64,000 nucleotides of DNA from DASUVM01 sp036378955 (GTDB taxonomy: Bacteria; Patescibacteriota; Saccharimonadia; Saccharimonadales; Saccharimonadaceae), in the NCBI GenBank assembly GCA_036378955.1, contig DASUVM010000005.1:60576-124575 (forward strand). The letters run 5' to 3'. Within the stretch, counting starts at the first letter, position 1. Each line of letters begins with the position of its first letter. The translations under genes were made by a program, and so were the position numbers. Below, piece after piece: positions 44,401-50,880 of the stretch. Below the pieces are notes generated by a model. That model searched no databases. It had not been told where the DNA came from and was given only the letters and a program-made list of their open reading frames with translations.

Positions 44401-45420
44401 CTAGTCACTATCCACCGGAGGCGAGATCCACAAAGTGTGTTCTTTATTCTGACTATCTTTAAAATGAATATCTGCCAATGGAAGATCAGGGATGGTTGTG
44501 CTTACTATTGGCTCACCGGTTTTTTTGTCATAGCCACTGATCTCAATAGTTGCACCCACTGTCACCGTTTGTCGTATACGTGCCTGTTGGTCTGGTATCT
44601 GACCCGTCGGGTCTGTTAATCTTACGTAAGTAGGATACGGCGCACCCCCATCAGGGCGTGTAACTTTTGTCTTGTAGGCACAAGGCTTATCATTGTTCTC
44701 ATCTTCGCATTCGCGCATAAAATCTAGAATAGGGGTAAGATGGGTGCGAGCAGCCACACCTTTATCGTCTTTATATGTGTAGGTCGGGAGTTTCTCACTG
44801 TCTGGGGTAGTATCGGATGGCCCTTTACTCTTATAAAGCTTCCATTCCCCTCCAAGGAAGGTGCCCTTGAAAGAAGATTTACGACCTTCGAAGGTCATCT
44901 CTGAACTCAATGGTTCCGAAAGGAATACATCGGTGTAGGTCACCGTTAACTTTCCTTGTTCTAGTGCGGGGATTTTGTTTAGTTCTTCAGGGCGGGGTGG
45001 CAATGTAAATGATTCGCTTGGGTCTGGCTCGCCAGTAACGATATCTACGTTGGGTGAAGTCGTCACAACTTGCTCAGAAGTTTCAGTGCCGGGGGTTTGA
45101 GAGGCTGAGTTGTGGGTTTCAGGGTTCACGATTTCGCCGGGGTTGCGGTCACCTCCCCCTTGTTTACCGAGTGCGTAGCTGCCACCACCGATCACGCCCA
45201 ACGTTACAGCAGCTACAGCGCCAACTATAAGGTGACGTTTTTTCTTACTTTCTTTTTGAGGGCCCCGTTCTACAATCGGTAGTTGCACATGTTGCGTGCC
45301 CGTGTTAGGATTATTATCGTCGCTGTCAACGGTGGGCCATCGCAGATCTCCGTGGATATTTCCTCTGCTGTGATCAGAGTAATCTTCTGGGCCTTTTCTT
45401 GGCTGTGCTGCATTGATCAT
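44401..45420 (-). CDS. Membrane-anchored hypothetical protein
   Basis: A 339-residue protein from the chosen ATG at 45420, which has GAGGAG about six bases upstream; ATG/GTG starts further up lack this. Residues ~1-60 are hydrophilic, followed by one helix (HLIVGAVAAVTLGVIGGGSY), a Thr/Glu/Pro-rich linker and an outer beta-rich domain (~140-339; TVTYTDVFLSEPLSSEMTF, TVTVGATIEISGYDKKTGEP) with a Cys pair. No known family. It sits between the minus-strand secretion operon and the divergent pilin cluster and may be a surface component. Confidence 0.65.
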   Translation of the reverse strand: MINAAQPRKGPEDYSDHSRGNIHGDLRWPTVDSDDNNPNTGTQHVQLPIVERGPQKESKKKRHLIVGAVAAVTLGVIGGGSYALGKQGGGDRNPGEIVNPETHNSASQTPGTETSEQVVTTSPNVDIVTGEPDPSESFTLPPRPEELNKIPALEQGKLTVTYTDVFLSEPLSSEMTFEGRKSSFKGTFLGGEWKLYKSKGPSDTTPDSEKLPTYTYKDDKGVAARTHLTPILDFMRECEDENNDKPCAYKTKVTRPDGGAPYPTYVRLTDPTGQIPDQQARIRQTVTVGATIEISGYDKKTGEPIVSTTIPDLPLADIHFKDSQNKEHTLWISPPVDSD

Positions 45421-45524
45421 TGTTTGCTCCTCTTGTACCACGGGGGGATTCTTAGGGTATTGTACAATTTACATTTTACACTATTATTGCAAGCTTGTAA
45501 AGCTGTTCCCCTAGTGTGTGGCTG

Positions 45525-45533
45525 TGCTATACT
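45525..45533 (+). promoter_or_regulatory. Extended -10 promoter of the pilin cluster
   Basis: TGCTATACT at 45525-45533; transcription start near 45540, 16 bases before the first pilin ATG. No clear -35. Confidence 0.55.
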
Positions 45534-45555
45534 TTAAAAATAAACTAGTAATAAA

Positions 45556-45978
45556 ATGAAACAGCTAGCAAAAACTCTATTTTTAGCAACAATTACCTTG
45601 GCAGCGGTACTATCGCTGGTTTTTATACAAACGTCGCCCGCTCAAGCTTCATGCACCCCCTCGGCAACCCAAAAGTGTTGTGGCGATGTGCCAATTACAA
45701 TAGATGTTGGCTGTAAAGACGGCGAGGTGGCGGCAGAGGGCCTTGCCTTAGCTTATATTTATGCCATCATTCGTGTTATGACTGGTATTGTTGGCGCGGG
45801 AGTCGTCGGCACTATTATATTTGGGGGGCTAACCTATATGACCGCCCGCGACAACGCCGGTCAAGCTGAAAAGGGTATAAAAATTATTAGAACCGCAATT
45901 ATTGCCCTAATTTTCTTTATTTTCTCGGCGACGCTTATAAGTTTCTTGATTCCAGGAGGGCTTTTCTCGAATGTCTAA
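45556..45978 (+). CDS. Type IV secretion pilin-like protein (1 of 6)
   Basis: A 140-residue small membrane protein with a cleavable-looking signal (LAAVLSLVFIQTSPAQA), a Cys-rich outer segment (CTPSATQKCCGD) and two hydrophobic helices around a short charged loop (YMTARDNAGQAEKGIKIIRT). This is the VirB2/TrbC-like plan common in CPR pilin arrays (T4SS pilin family). It is first of six paralogous genes in tight succession; its end overlaps the next gene by eight bases. It probably forms or modifies the extracellular pilus or channel. Confidence 0.78.
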   Translation: MKQLAKTLFLATITLAAVLSLVFIQTSPAQASCTPSATQKCCGDVPITIDVGCKDGEVAAEGLALAYIYAIIRVMTGIVGAGVVGTIIFGGLTYMTARDNAGQAEKGIKIIRTAIIALIFFIFSATLISFLIPGGLFSNV

Positions 45979-46414
45979 AACCTATGATTTGCACTGGCTG
46001 AACAATATGAAATGGTTAGGAATATGGGCATTACTTATTGCCTTTTATTGGCTGATTGCACCCGGTTCTCTTTATGCTGCCAAAGCCGACAAATGCAATG
46101 CGGGCGACCGTGTGCTATACGTTACTATTCAGCCGTGGGATGCCTACCTGCCTTGCCGCGAAGGTGTTGGAGTGTACTTTGATAGCCTACAGGGCGTAAC
46201 AGGCTTGCTATTTTGGTTAATTGACACGCTGTTAAAACTGGCAGGGTATATTGCGGTTGGCTTTGTTATTTGGGGCAGTATAAAATATATTAAGGCGCAG
46301 GGCGAACCTGGTGAGTTGTCGAAAGCAAAAACAACTATCATTAACGCGCTTGTTGGCCTTGCAATTTGTATTGCCTCGGTTGCAATTGTTAATACAGTAG
46401 CGCAAATTTATTAA
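45971..46414 (+). CDS. Type IV secretion pilin-like protein (2 of 6)
   Basis: A 147-residue protein with an N-terminal hydrophobic segment (WLGIWALLIAFYWLIAPGSLYA), an outer segment with two cysteines (DKCNAGDRV, YLPCREG) and a pair of helices separated by the charged loop SIKYIKAQGEPGELSKAKTT. The loop pattern (G-E/D-x-x-x-x-x-x-AK-T/N) recurs in all six paralogues. The start overlaps the previous gene's end by eight bases. Confidence 0.78.
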   Translation: MSKTYDLHWLNNMKWLGIWALLIAFYWLIAPGSLYAAKADKCNAGDRVLYVTIQPWDAYLPCREGVGVYFDSLQGVTGLLFWLIDTLLKLAGYIAVGFVIWGSIKYIKAQGEPGELSKAKTTIINALVGLAICIASVAIVNTVAQIY

Positions 46415-46415
46415 T

Positions 46416-46706
46416 ATGATGAAACAATTTTTACACTCCCTAGCAGTAACACCCGATAGTATCGGTTTACCGCAAGTGCCGGTTGATGATCAAACCCTGC
46501 CAAACGCTATTACCATCACATTTACTGTTGTTGGGGCTTTGGCGGTGCTGTTTATCATTATTGGCTCGATTCGCTACATTACCGCTAATGGCGAAACTGG
46601 CGAAATTCAGAAAGCTAAAACCACTATCCTTTATGCTGTGATTGGGCTTGTTCTGGCGTTGTCGGCCTTTACTATTGTTCAATTTACTGCCGAAAGCATA
46701 CAATAA
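46416..46706 (+). CDS. Type IV secretion pilin-like protein (3 of 6)
   Basis: The shortest paralogue (96 residues). It has no obvious signal peptide and begins MKQFLHSLAVTPDSIGLPQV. Two helices flank the loop SIRYITANGETGEIQKAKTT. It starts one base after the preceding stop. A paralogue without a signal may differ in insertion or processing, or may act as an internal adaptor. Confidence 0.76.
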   Translation: MMKQFLHSLAVTPDSIGLPQVPVDDQTLPNAITITFTVVGALAVLFIIIGSIRYITANGETGEIQKAKTTILYAVIGLVLALSAFTIVQFTAESIQ

Positions 46707-46710
46707 AGCT

Positions 46711-47106
46711 ATGAAACGAAGCTTGAGATTATTTACAAAAATTTCGGCCGCCATATTTATAGTAGCTGCACTTTTTCTTTGGGCTGCTCCTGCGGCTCAA
46801 GCGATTGAAGTTGTTAAATGTGAAGGGCTTCAAACCGGCGAACATGTTCCTGCTATTTGTGAGGGGAGCGACGAAAAACTATTTGGCCCTAACAGTATAT
46901 GGACCAACATTATAAATACACTACTGCTTGTTATTGGTGCAATCGCGCTTTTAATGATTATTATCGGTGCTATGCGCTATACCCTTTCTGGTGGCGACCA
47001 AGCCCAAATTACCAGTGCCAAAAACACGATTCTTTATTCGGTGATTGGGTTGGTTATTGCAATGATGGCCGGCGGTATTATTAATTTTGTATTGGTGAAT
47101 ATTTAA
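46711..47106 (+). CDS. Type IV secretion pilin-like protein (4 of 6)
   Basis: A 131-residue protein with signal peptide (IFIVAALFLWAAPAAQA), an outer loop with two cysteines (VVKCEGLQ, PAICEGSD) and two helices around AMRYTLSGGDQAQITSAKNT. ATG 46711 lies four bases after the previous stop and is chosen over upstream in-frame codons because it gives a proper signal peptide. Bases 46987-47054 of this gene are identical to a 68-base stretch in the next pilin gene. Confidence 0.8.
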   Translation: MKRSLRLFTKISAAIFIVAALFLWAAPAAQAIEVVKCEGLQTGEHVPAICEGSDEKLFGPNSIWTNIINTLLLVIGAIALLMIIIGAMRYTLSGGDQAQITSAKNTILYSVIGLVIAMMAGGIINFVLVNI

Positions 47107-47468
47107 ATGAAAAAAAGTTTTTTTGCCTTACGCACAATAAGCGTTATGTTCGTGGTTTTTGTAGTAAGCGGCTTCATTGCCTTTATGCCTTTTGCCGCCG
47201 TGCATGCCGCTGAGCTTAATAGCCAAAAACAAGCAGTTTGCGAAGGCGCAGGCGGATGGGTCTCGGGCGAAGTGGGCTGTGCTATCGGTAGTAGCAACTC
47301 GGTTGAGAATACGCTAAGGGCGGTGGCTGATATCCTTATCTTCATCATCGGAGCTATCGCGGTCATTATGATTATTATTGGCGGCATTCGTTATGCAACC
47401 TCTGGTGGCGACCAAGCCCAAATTACCAGTGCCAAAAACACGATTCTTTATTCGGTGATTGGGTTGGT
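46987..47468 (+). repeat. Exact 68-bp direct repeat shared by pilin genes 4 and 5
   Basis: Copies at 46987-47054 and 47401-47468 are identical (begin TCTGGTGGCGACCAAGCCCA, end GATTGGGTTGGT) and are flanked by different bases. They encode the charged loop and start of the second helix. Perfect nucleotide identity including third positions indicates recent duplication or gene conversion. Confidence 0.9.
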
Positions 47469-47520
47469 GGTGGCCTTTATGTCATATGGAATCGCTCGTT
47501 TTATTGCCGACCGATTATAA
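47107..47520 (+). CDS. Type IV secretion pilin-like protein (5 of 6)
   Basis: A 137-residue protein starting on the base after gene 4's stop. Signal peptide VVFVVSGFIAFMPFAAVHAA, outer loop with cysteines at QAVCEGAG and VGCAIGS, then two helices around GIRYATSGGDQAQITSAKNT. The shared 68-bp segment with gene 4 covers that loop. A separate promoter for pilin gene 6 follows. Confidence 0.8.
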   Translation: MKKSFFALRTISVMFVVFVVSGFIAFMPFAAVHAAELNSQKQAVCEGAGGWVSGEVGCAIGSSNSVENTLRAVADILIFIIGAIAVIMIIIGGIRYATSGGDQAQITSAKNTILYSVIGLVVAFMSYGIARFIADRL

Positions 47521-47534
47521 TAAGCACAGGCTTC

Positions 47535-47562
47535 TAGACAACATCGTTTTAAGTGATACAAT
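47535..47562 (+). promoter_or_regulatory. Promoter of pilin gene 6
   Basis: TAGACA (47535-47540), 16-base spacer, TACAAT (47557-47562) with an upstream TGA (extended -10). AGAAGGAG lies before the ATG at 47591, the best ribosome site in the pilin cluster. Confidence 0.65.
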
Positions 47563-47590
47563 ACCAACATAAACCAGAAGGAGAACTAAC

Positions 47591-48013
47591 ATGAAAACAT
47601 GGTTAAAAAAGATTGCCGTTGGCACTGGCTTGGTTGCCGCTTTGGCGCTTAGCACGGTGGGCTTGGCGACGCCTGCTGCCGTGCAGGCGGCCTGTGACCC
47701 TACTTCGGGCTCAATTTCGGGCGGTATTGAATGTGCTGCACCAACTAATGCAAGAGATCCACTTTTCGGTGAAGACAACTCGCTCTTTCAGCGAGTCACC
47801 GGTATTCTCATCTTCTTGATTGGTGTTATCTCGCTCATTATGCTCATTATTGGCGGTATTCGCTATGCAGTTTCAGGTGGTGACCAAAGTGCTGTCACGG
47901 CGGCCAAAAATACCATTCTTTACGCTATTATTGGGTTAGTTGTGGCGTTCTTGGCCTTTGGTATTAGTAGCTTTGTTATTAATTTCTTGCAGGGTGGCGA
48001 AACAGCCGTATAA
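47591..48013 (+). CDS. Type IV secretion pilin-like protein (6 of 6)
   Basis: A 140-residue protein with a basic head (MKTWLKKIAVGTG), signal peptide (LVAALALSTVGLATPAAVQA), outer segment with two cysteines (AACDPTSG, IECAAPT) and two helices around GIRYAVSGGDQSAVTAAKNT. Having its own promoter, a strong ribosome site and its own terminator, it is likely the most abundantly made of the set and so the best candidate for the major pilin. Confidence 0.82.
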   Translation: MKTWLKKIAVGTGLVAALALSTVGLATPAAVQAACDPTSGSISGGIECAAPTNARDPLFGEDNSLFQRVTGILIFLIGVISLIMLIIGGIRYAVSGGDQSAVTAAKNTILYAIIGLVVAFLAFGISSFVINFLQGGETAV

Positions 48014-48030
48014 TTGGCTTGTATGTAAAA

Positions 48031-48062
48031 TTAAAAAATTCCGTTTAAGCGGAATTTTTTAA
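48031..48062 (+). terminator. Terminator of the pilin cluster
   Basis: TTAAAAAATTCCG (48031-48043) pairs with CGGAATTTTTTAA (48050-48062) around a six-base loop; the U-tract is part of the stem. Confidence 0.88.
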
Positions 48063-48096
48063 TTACTCAGCACGAAGCTGCCGCCGCAAATAGTCA

Positions 48097-48121
48097 AAGA
48101 AAAATGCGCCTTTAGACGCAT
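48097..48121 (-). terminator. Terminator of hsp20
   Basis: Minus strand ATGCG, eight-base loop, CGCAT, then TTTTCTTT (48104-48121 for the stem). Confidence 0.6.
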
Positions 48122-48143
48122 CTTCTTATTAACTACGTTTTAG

Positions 48144-48620
48144 TTATTGAATTTCAATCTTACGGGCTTGCTCTTGCTTAATTTTTATAAAGCTAATGGT
48201 TAAGACACCATCTTTAAGAACCGCTTCGATCTCTTCTTCTTTCACCTGCACCGGTAAGGCAATTGTACGCGAGAAAGGCCCCCAGTAGCATTCTTGAATA
48301 TGCCACTGCTCTACCTCACCCTCATCGCCGCTTGAAAGAATGCCGCTAATGGTTAACACGCCATCGCTAATGCTGACATCAAGATCACTCTTATTAACAC
48401 CTGCGGTACGGGCTTTCACAACCAGTCTTTCGGCAGTTTCGTAAACGTCAACGGCCAATTGGCCAGGAACCGCTTCGTCTTCTTCCCATGTCGCTTCTTG
48501 CTGTACCATCGCTTGATTGCCGGGGTCGGCAACAGCAGAATCATCATCGTTCAAAAAAGCAGCAGCCAGGTCGTTGTCCATCAACAAATCGTCATTGTTA
48601 GGTTTCTGTCCTCGTGCCAT
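48144..48620 (-). CDS. Hsp20 / alpha-crystallin small heat-shock protein
   Basis: ATP-independent holding chaperone, 158 residues. The N-terminus (~1-50) is acidic and Asn/Asp-rich, unusual for the family's more hydrophobic arm. The alpha-crystallin domain follows: LAVDVYETAERLVVKARTAG, LDVSISDGVLTISG, and KDGVLTISFIKIK with the I-x-I oligomerisation motif near the end. ATG 48620 is chosen because GGAGG stands just upstream; upstream in-frame codons only add residues. No CIRCE element was seen. Confidence 0.9.
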   Translation of the reverse strand: MARGQKPNNDDLLMDNDLAAAFLNDDDSAVADPGNQAMVQQEATWEEDEAVPGQLAVDVYETAERLVVKARTAGVNKSDLDVSISDGVLTISGILSSGDEGEVEQWHIQECYWGPFSRTIALPVQVKEEEIEAVLKDGVLTISFIKIKQEQARKIEIQ

Positions 48621-48673
48621 ACTCCTCCACTTCCCTTCTTTATGTGTGGTCACATTTAGGAATTACTGGGTTC

Positions 48674-48703
48674 ATTATAGCGAAAAGCTGGAAAGTATTG
48701 CAA
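48674..48703 (-). promoter_or_regulatory. hsp20 promoter
   Basis: Minus strand TTGCAA (48703-48698), 18-base spacer, TATAAT (48679-48674). RNA start about 48667, 47 bases before the ATG. Confidence 0.7.
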
Positions 48704-48714
48704 TACTATGCTTT

Positions 48715-48720
48715 TATAAT
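48715..48720 (+). promoter_or_regulatory. comF -10 box, leaderless type
   Basis: TATAAT exactly six bases before the comF ATG at 48727; no Shine-Dalgarno site fits between. -35 not convincing. Confidence 0.55.
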
Positions 48721-48726
48721 GTGTAT

Positions 48727-49413
48727 ATGACAACGATACTCGAGAAACTGTTTCAAAACATCGCACCGCACGACTGCATTATGTGTTGTAATGAAGGCCA
48801 CATACTATGTCCGATTTGTGCACCCGACCTAATTAATGAGCAGTTCTCTCGTTGCTTACACTGCGAGTTGCCAACTGTTGATTACGCGCTGTGCGCTAAG
48901 TGCTATGCCCACTCACCGATAAGCCATGCCGTTATCATCAGTAATTATGAGAACGAACTGAAGCAGCTTGTGAGACTCTTGAAATATGAGCATGTGCGCC
49001 AAGCGGCAACTGATATTGCGAGAGCGTGGGAGCATATATTGCCCGTTTTTCCTAAAGAAACGATAGTAACGCATGTTCCGACGACAAATCGGCGTCAGCG
49101 CGCGCGTGGTTTTGATCAGGCCGAATTATTAGCACGGGCCCTAGCAAAACAAAAGCAGCTCACCTATGCTTCGTTACTGAGGCGTGTTGGTAACACGAAG
49201 CAAGTTGGCGCTTCGCGTCAGCAGCGGTTTCGGCAGGCAGCCACTATGTTTGAATTGGCCGGCGGTCTTTATAAGGATAGGCTGGTGCTATTGGTTGACG
49301 ATGTTATTACAACCGGTGCGACCATACGTGCTGCCGCAACACTTTTGCGGCAGGCGGGAGCCAAACAGGTTATAGCGGTTGCAATTGCCCGGCAGCATCT
49401 GGAAAAACACTGA
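48727..49413 (+). CDS. comF: ComF-family phosphoribosyltransferase-like protein
   Basis: Cytoplasmic protein needed for DNA uptake in naturally competent bacteria; 228 residues. An N-terminal four-cysteine zinc finger (CIMCC, CPIC, CLHC, CAKC) occupies residues ~17-63. The PRTase-like domain has VTHVPTTNRRQRARGFDQAE and the PRPP loop VLLVDDVITTGATI. ATG 48727 is chosen from the -10 box; the frame is open much further upstream but that would overlap hsp20's promoter. With the type IV pilus-like block next door, a role in DNA uptake is plausible. Confidence 0.92.
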   Translation: MTTILEKLFQNIAPHDCIMCCNEGHILCPICAPDLINEQFSRCLHCELPTVDYALCAKCYAHSPISHAVIISNYENELKQLVRLLKYEHVRQAATDIARAWEHILPVFPKETIVTHVPTTNRRQRARGFDQAELLARALAKQKQLTYASLLRRVGNTKQVGASRQQRFRQAATMFELAGGLYKDRLVLLVDDVITTGATIRAAATLLRQAGAKQVIAVAIARQHLEKH

Positions 49414-49419
49414 AATAAC

Positions 49420-49428
49420 TGCTATAAT
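49420..49428 (+). promoter_or_regulatory. tRNA-Ser(TGA) promoter
   Basis: TGCTATAAT extended -10, about 28 bases before the tRNA 5' end. Confidence 0.6.
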
Positions 49429-49456
49429 TTGCAAAAGTTTCGTTAGAAACTCTCAA

Positions 49457-49546
49457 GGAGAGGTGACCGAGCGGTTTAAGGTAACGGTCTTGAAAACCGT
49501 CGTGTCAGCAATGGCACCCAGGGTTCGAATCCCTGCCTCTCCGCCA
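49457..49546 (+). tRNA. tRNA-Ser (anticodon TGA)
   Basis: Acceptor GGAGAGG pairs with CCTCTCC; anticodon loop CTTGAAA gives TGA, reading UCA/UCG codons; long class II variable arm; T-loop GGTTCGAATCC. Discriminator G and CCA are encoded. Confidence 0.96.
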
Positions 49547-49592
49547 AGAAAATATGCCAAAGCATCTTATGGTTTTGGTATATTTTCTTTGT
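49546..49592 (+). terminator. tRNA terminator hairpin
   Basis: AAGAAAATATGCCAAA (49546-49561) pairs with TTTGGTATATTTTCTT (49574-49589), one G-T pair. The stem begins at the A of the tRNA's CCA. Confidence 0.8.
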
Positions 49593-49606
49593 AGAAATAT
49601 AGGGCG

Positions 49607-49682
49607 GATATACTAGAATACAGACTTTAACGATCTTTAAACAAACGATATACTAGACTAGCTACGTCGATATACGTATACT
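49607..49682 (+). promoter_or_regulatory. Tandem -10 boxes before the tRNA-like element
   Basis: The 11-base GATATACTAGA is repeated at 49607-49617 and 49647-49657. A third box TATACT (49677-49682) has TAGACT (49654-49659) 17 bases upstream. Three potential starts precede the element at 49713. Confidence 0.5.
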
Positions 49683-49712
49683 TTCGCGTAGTGGTAGAAA
49701 CCATTCATGCCC

Positions 49713-49787
49713 GGGCCTGTAGCTCAAATGGGAGAGCCGCCTTCTTGTATAGAAGGCTCAATGCTGGTTCGACTCCAGCCAGATCCA
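49713..49787 (+). tRNA. Aberrant tRNA-like element (anticodon GTA or TGT)
   Basis: A cloverleaf can be drawn: acceptor GGGCCTG with CAGATCC (one G-T, one C-A mismatch), D arm GCTC/GAGC with GGG loop, T arm GCTGG-TTCGACT-CCAGC. The anticodon arm is abnormal: six pairs GCCTTC/GAAGGC around TTGTATA, i.e. two bases more than standard. Strict pairing gives GTA (Tyr), but bacterial tRNA-Tyr has a long variable arm and this has five bases; a shifted or nine-base loop gives TGT (Thr). No CCA is encoded (A then CGA), unlike the four other tRNAs here. A hairpin GGCAGAAGA/TCTTCTGCC (49791-49836) follows. Confidence 0.6.
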
Positions 49788-49790
49788 CGA

Positions 49791-49840
49791 GGCAGAAGAA
49801 GACTATAAGTGGACGTTCATGTCCGAATCTTCTGCCTTGG
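49791..49840 (+). terminator. Hairpin after the tRNA-like element
   Basis: GGCAGAAGA (49791-49799) pairs with TCTTCTGCC (49828-49836); an inner GGAC/GTCC stem sits in the loop. Only TTGG follows, so it may be a processing or partial-termination hairpin. Confidence 0.5.
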
Positions 49841-49876
49841 TCAGTTGCATACATCGATTTTAAGGAGGTGAATGAT

Positions 49877-49996
49877 ATGCGCGAGGTGCGCATCTGCTTC
49901 CTCGGCGGCGGTGGCAACCAGGAGGGCGGCTTCCGCGGCGGCGAGACTGGCGACGATGTGGGCGGCTTCCGTGGCGGCGAGGAGAAGGACAACTAG
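49877..49996 (+). CDS. Gly-rich 39-residue peptide with repeated GGFRGGE
   Basis: A tiny gene with a near-perfect ribosome site (AAGGAGG at 49862-49868, eight bases before ATG). The peptide starts MREVRICFLGGGG and contains two copies of GGFRGGE, encoded by two nearly identical 21-base units, and ends EEKDN. GC content is far above the surroundings. Three hairpins follow. No known family; candidates are a modified-peptide precursor, a small regulatory or structural peptide, or a remnant. No modifying enzyme is adjacent. The strong ribosome site argues that it is translated. Confidence 0.6.
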   Translation: MREVRICFLGGGGNQEGGFRGGETGDDVGGFRGGEEKDN

Positions 49997-50017
49997 TCGG
50001 ACGCCGAGTGCAAGCGT

Positions 50018-50105
50018 GGCGACAGGCTTCCGGTAGGCCTGTCGTCAAGGTTTCCCGACCTCTGCCAGAGGGAGCTCTTTGGCTTAAGCCTTAGGCTCCC
50101 TCTGG
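50018..50105 (+). other. Two strong hairpins after the Gly-rich peptide gene
   Basis: Hairpin A: ~10 bp, GACAGGC (50021-50027) with GCCTGTC (50037-50043) plus flanking pairs. Hairpin B: CCAGAGGGAGC (50065-50075) with GCTCCCTCTGG (50095-50105), its loop containing the palindrome GGCTTAAGCC. Neither is followed by a T-run. Confidence 0.7.
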
Positions 50106-50116
50106 TGGTTGAAACC

Positions 50117-50171
50117 AACCCGCAAGCGATGTTGCGTAGTAACCACGCATTCCCGCCTTGCGGGTTTTCTC
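50117..50171 (+). terminator. Branched terminator
   Basis: AACCCGCAAG (50117-50126) pairs with CTTGCGGGTT (50157-50166), followed by TTCTC; the loop holds TGCGT/ACGCA (50133-50149). It closes the peptide cassette. Bases 50172-50270 show no gene. Confidence 0.75.
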
Positions 50172-50271
50172 ACCTCATTGATAATAATTGTAAAATTCAA
50201 GCTCTTTCACATTTTCAGCCTGATCTCAGATTATGCTGCTCCATAAACCTCTTACATTCCCCCCTCTGTTA

Positions 50272-50280
50272 TGTTACAAT
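50272..50280 (+). promoter_or_regulatory. tRNA-Ser(GCT) promoter
   Basis: TGTTACAAT extended -10; RNA start about 50287, five bases before the tRNA. Confidence 0.6.
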
Positions 50281-50291
50281 TTCGGGGATAC

Positions 50292-50384
50292 GGAGGAGTA
50301 CCCAAGCGGCTGAAGGGGCGGCTTTGCTAAAGCTGTAGGTCGGGGTAACCTGGCGCGGGAGTTCGAATCTCCCCTCCTCCGCCA
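50292..50384 (+). tRNA. tRNA-Ser (anticodon GCT)
   Basis: Acceptor GGAGGAG with CTCCTCC; anticodon stem CGGCT/AGCTG, loop TTGCTAA gives GCT for AGU/AGC; long variable arm; T-loop GTTCGAATC; discriminator G and encoded CCA. Confidence 0.96.
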
Positions 50385-50426
50385 AGAAAAATACCGAAAG
50401 TATCTAATGTTTGCGGTATTTTTCTT
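50384..50426 (+). terminator. tRNA terminator hairpin
   Basis: AAGAAAAATACCG (50384-50396) with CGGTATTTTTCTT (50414-50426). The stem again begins at the A of CCA. Confidence 0.85.
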
Positions 50427-50548
50427 TGGAAACTGGAGGGTCAAGCATTGTGAAAAGTGAGTAACTGCCATACTCATGACGAAGAAGGCACGCGTCGCTT
50501 ACGTCTGGTTTGTTATGTATGCCAAAGGCGTGTTACATTGAAATAATT

Positions 50549-50875
50549 ATGGAAGAACATGCGGAGGGGTCGCGAGACTCTTTTTTTGAAGCTTTGTCGG
50601 CTCGGCTTTTGCAAGCTCAACGTGCGCTAGGCAGGGCTTGTCAGCCGGCTTTCCTAGAGGTGATTGAGGCGGAATTAGCGGCTGGTCAATATTCCGAAGC
50701 CGACAAGCAGAACTATCGCGAGTTAGGCGTTCGATTTCTTGAAGCTTCCTACTCGGATACTGCAATTGTGCGCAACTCTGGTGTTGAACCTCATAGCGAT
50801 GCTACAGAGGCCGACGATAGCCATGGTAACCCGAGTGAAGAAACAAGAGGTTCTCACGGGATGCTGCCATTGTAG
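50549..50875 (+). CDS. Small hypothetical protein upstream of a sigma factor
   Basis: A 108-residue, mostly helical soluble protein (SFFEALSARLLQAQRALGRA, AFLEVIEAELAAGQYSEADK) with a polar, Glu/Ser/His-rich tail (EADDSHGNPSEETRGSHG). No family is recognised. ATG 50549 is preferred over upstream codons because the N-terminal extension has no conserved look. It ends five bases before the sigma-factor gene, which lacks a good ribosome site of its own, so the two are probably translationally coupled. An anti-sigma or adaptor role is a guess from position. Confidence 0.55.
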   Translation: MEEHAEGSRDSFFEALSARLLQAQRALGRACQPAFLEVIEAELAAGQYSEADKQNYRELGVRFLEASYSDTAIVRNSGVEPHSDATEADDSHGNPSEETRGSHGMLPL

Positions 50876-50880
50876 GCGCT

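Noticed and set aside
48517..48726. 70-codon extension of ComF
   Set aside because: It is antisense to hsp20 and its promoter; the zinc-finger start and -10 box fit ATG 48727.
48621..48726. CIRCE or other heat-shock operator before hsp20
   Set aside because: No TTAGCACTC-type inverted repeat is present.
49691..49876. Longer open frame running through the tRNA-like element into the Gly-rich peptide
   Set aside because: It crosses an RNA gene; the Shine-Dalgarno site at 49862 defines the short start.
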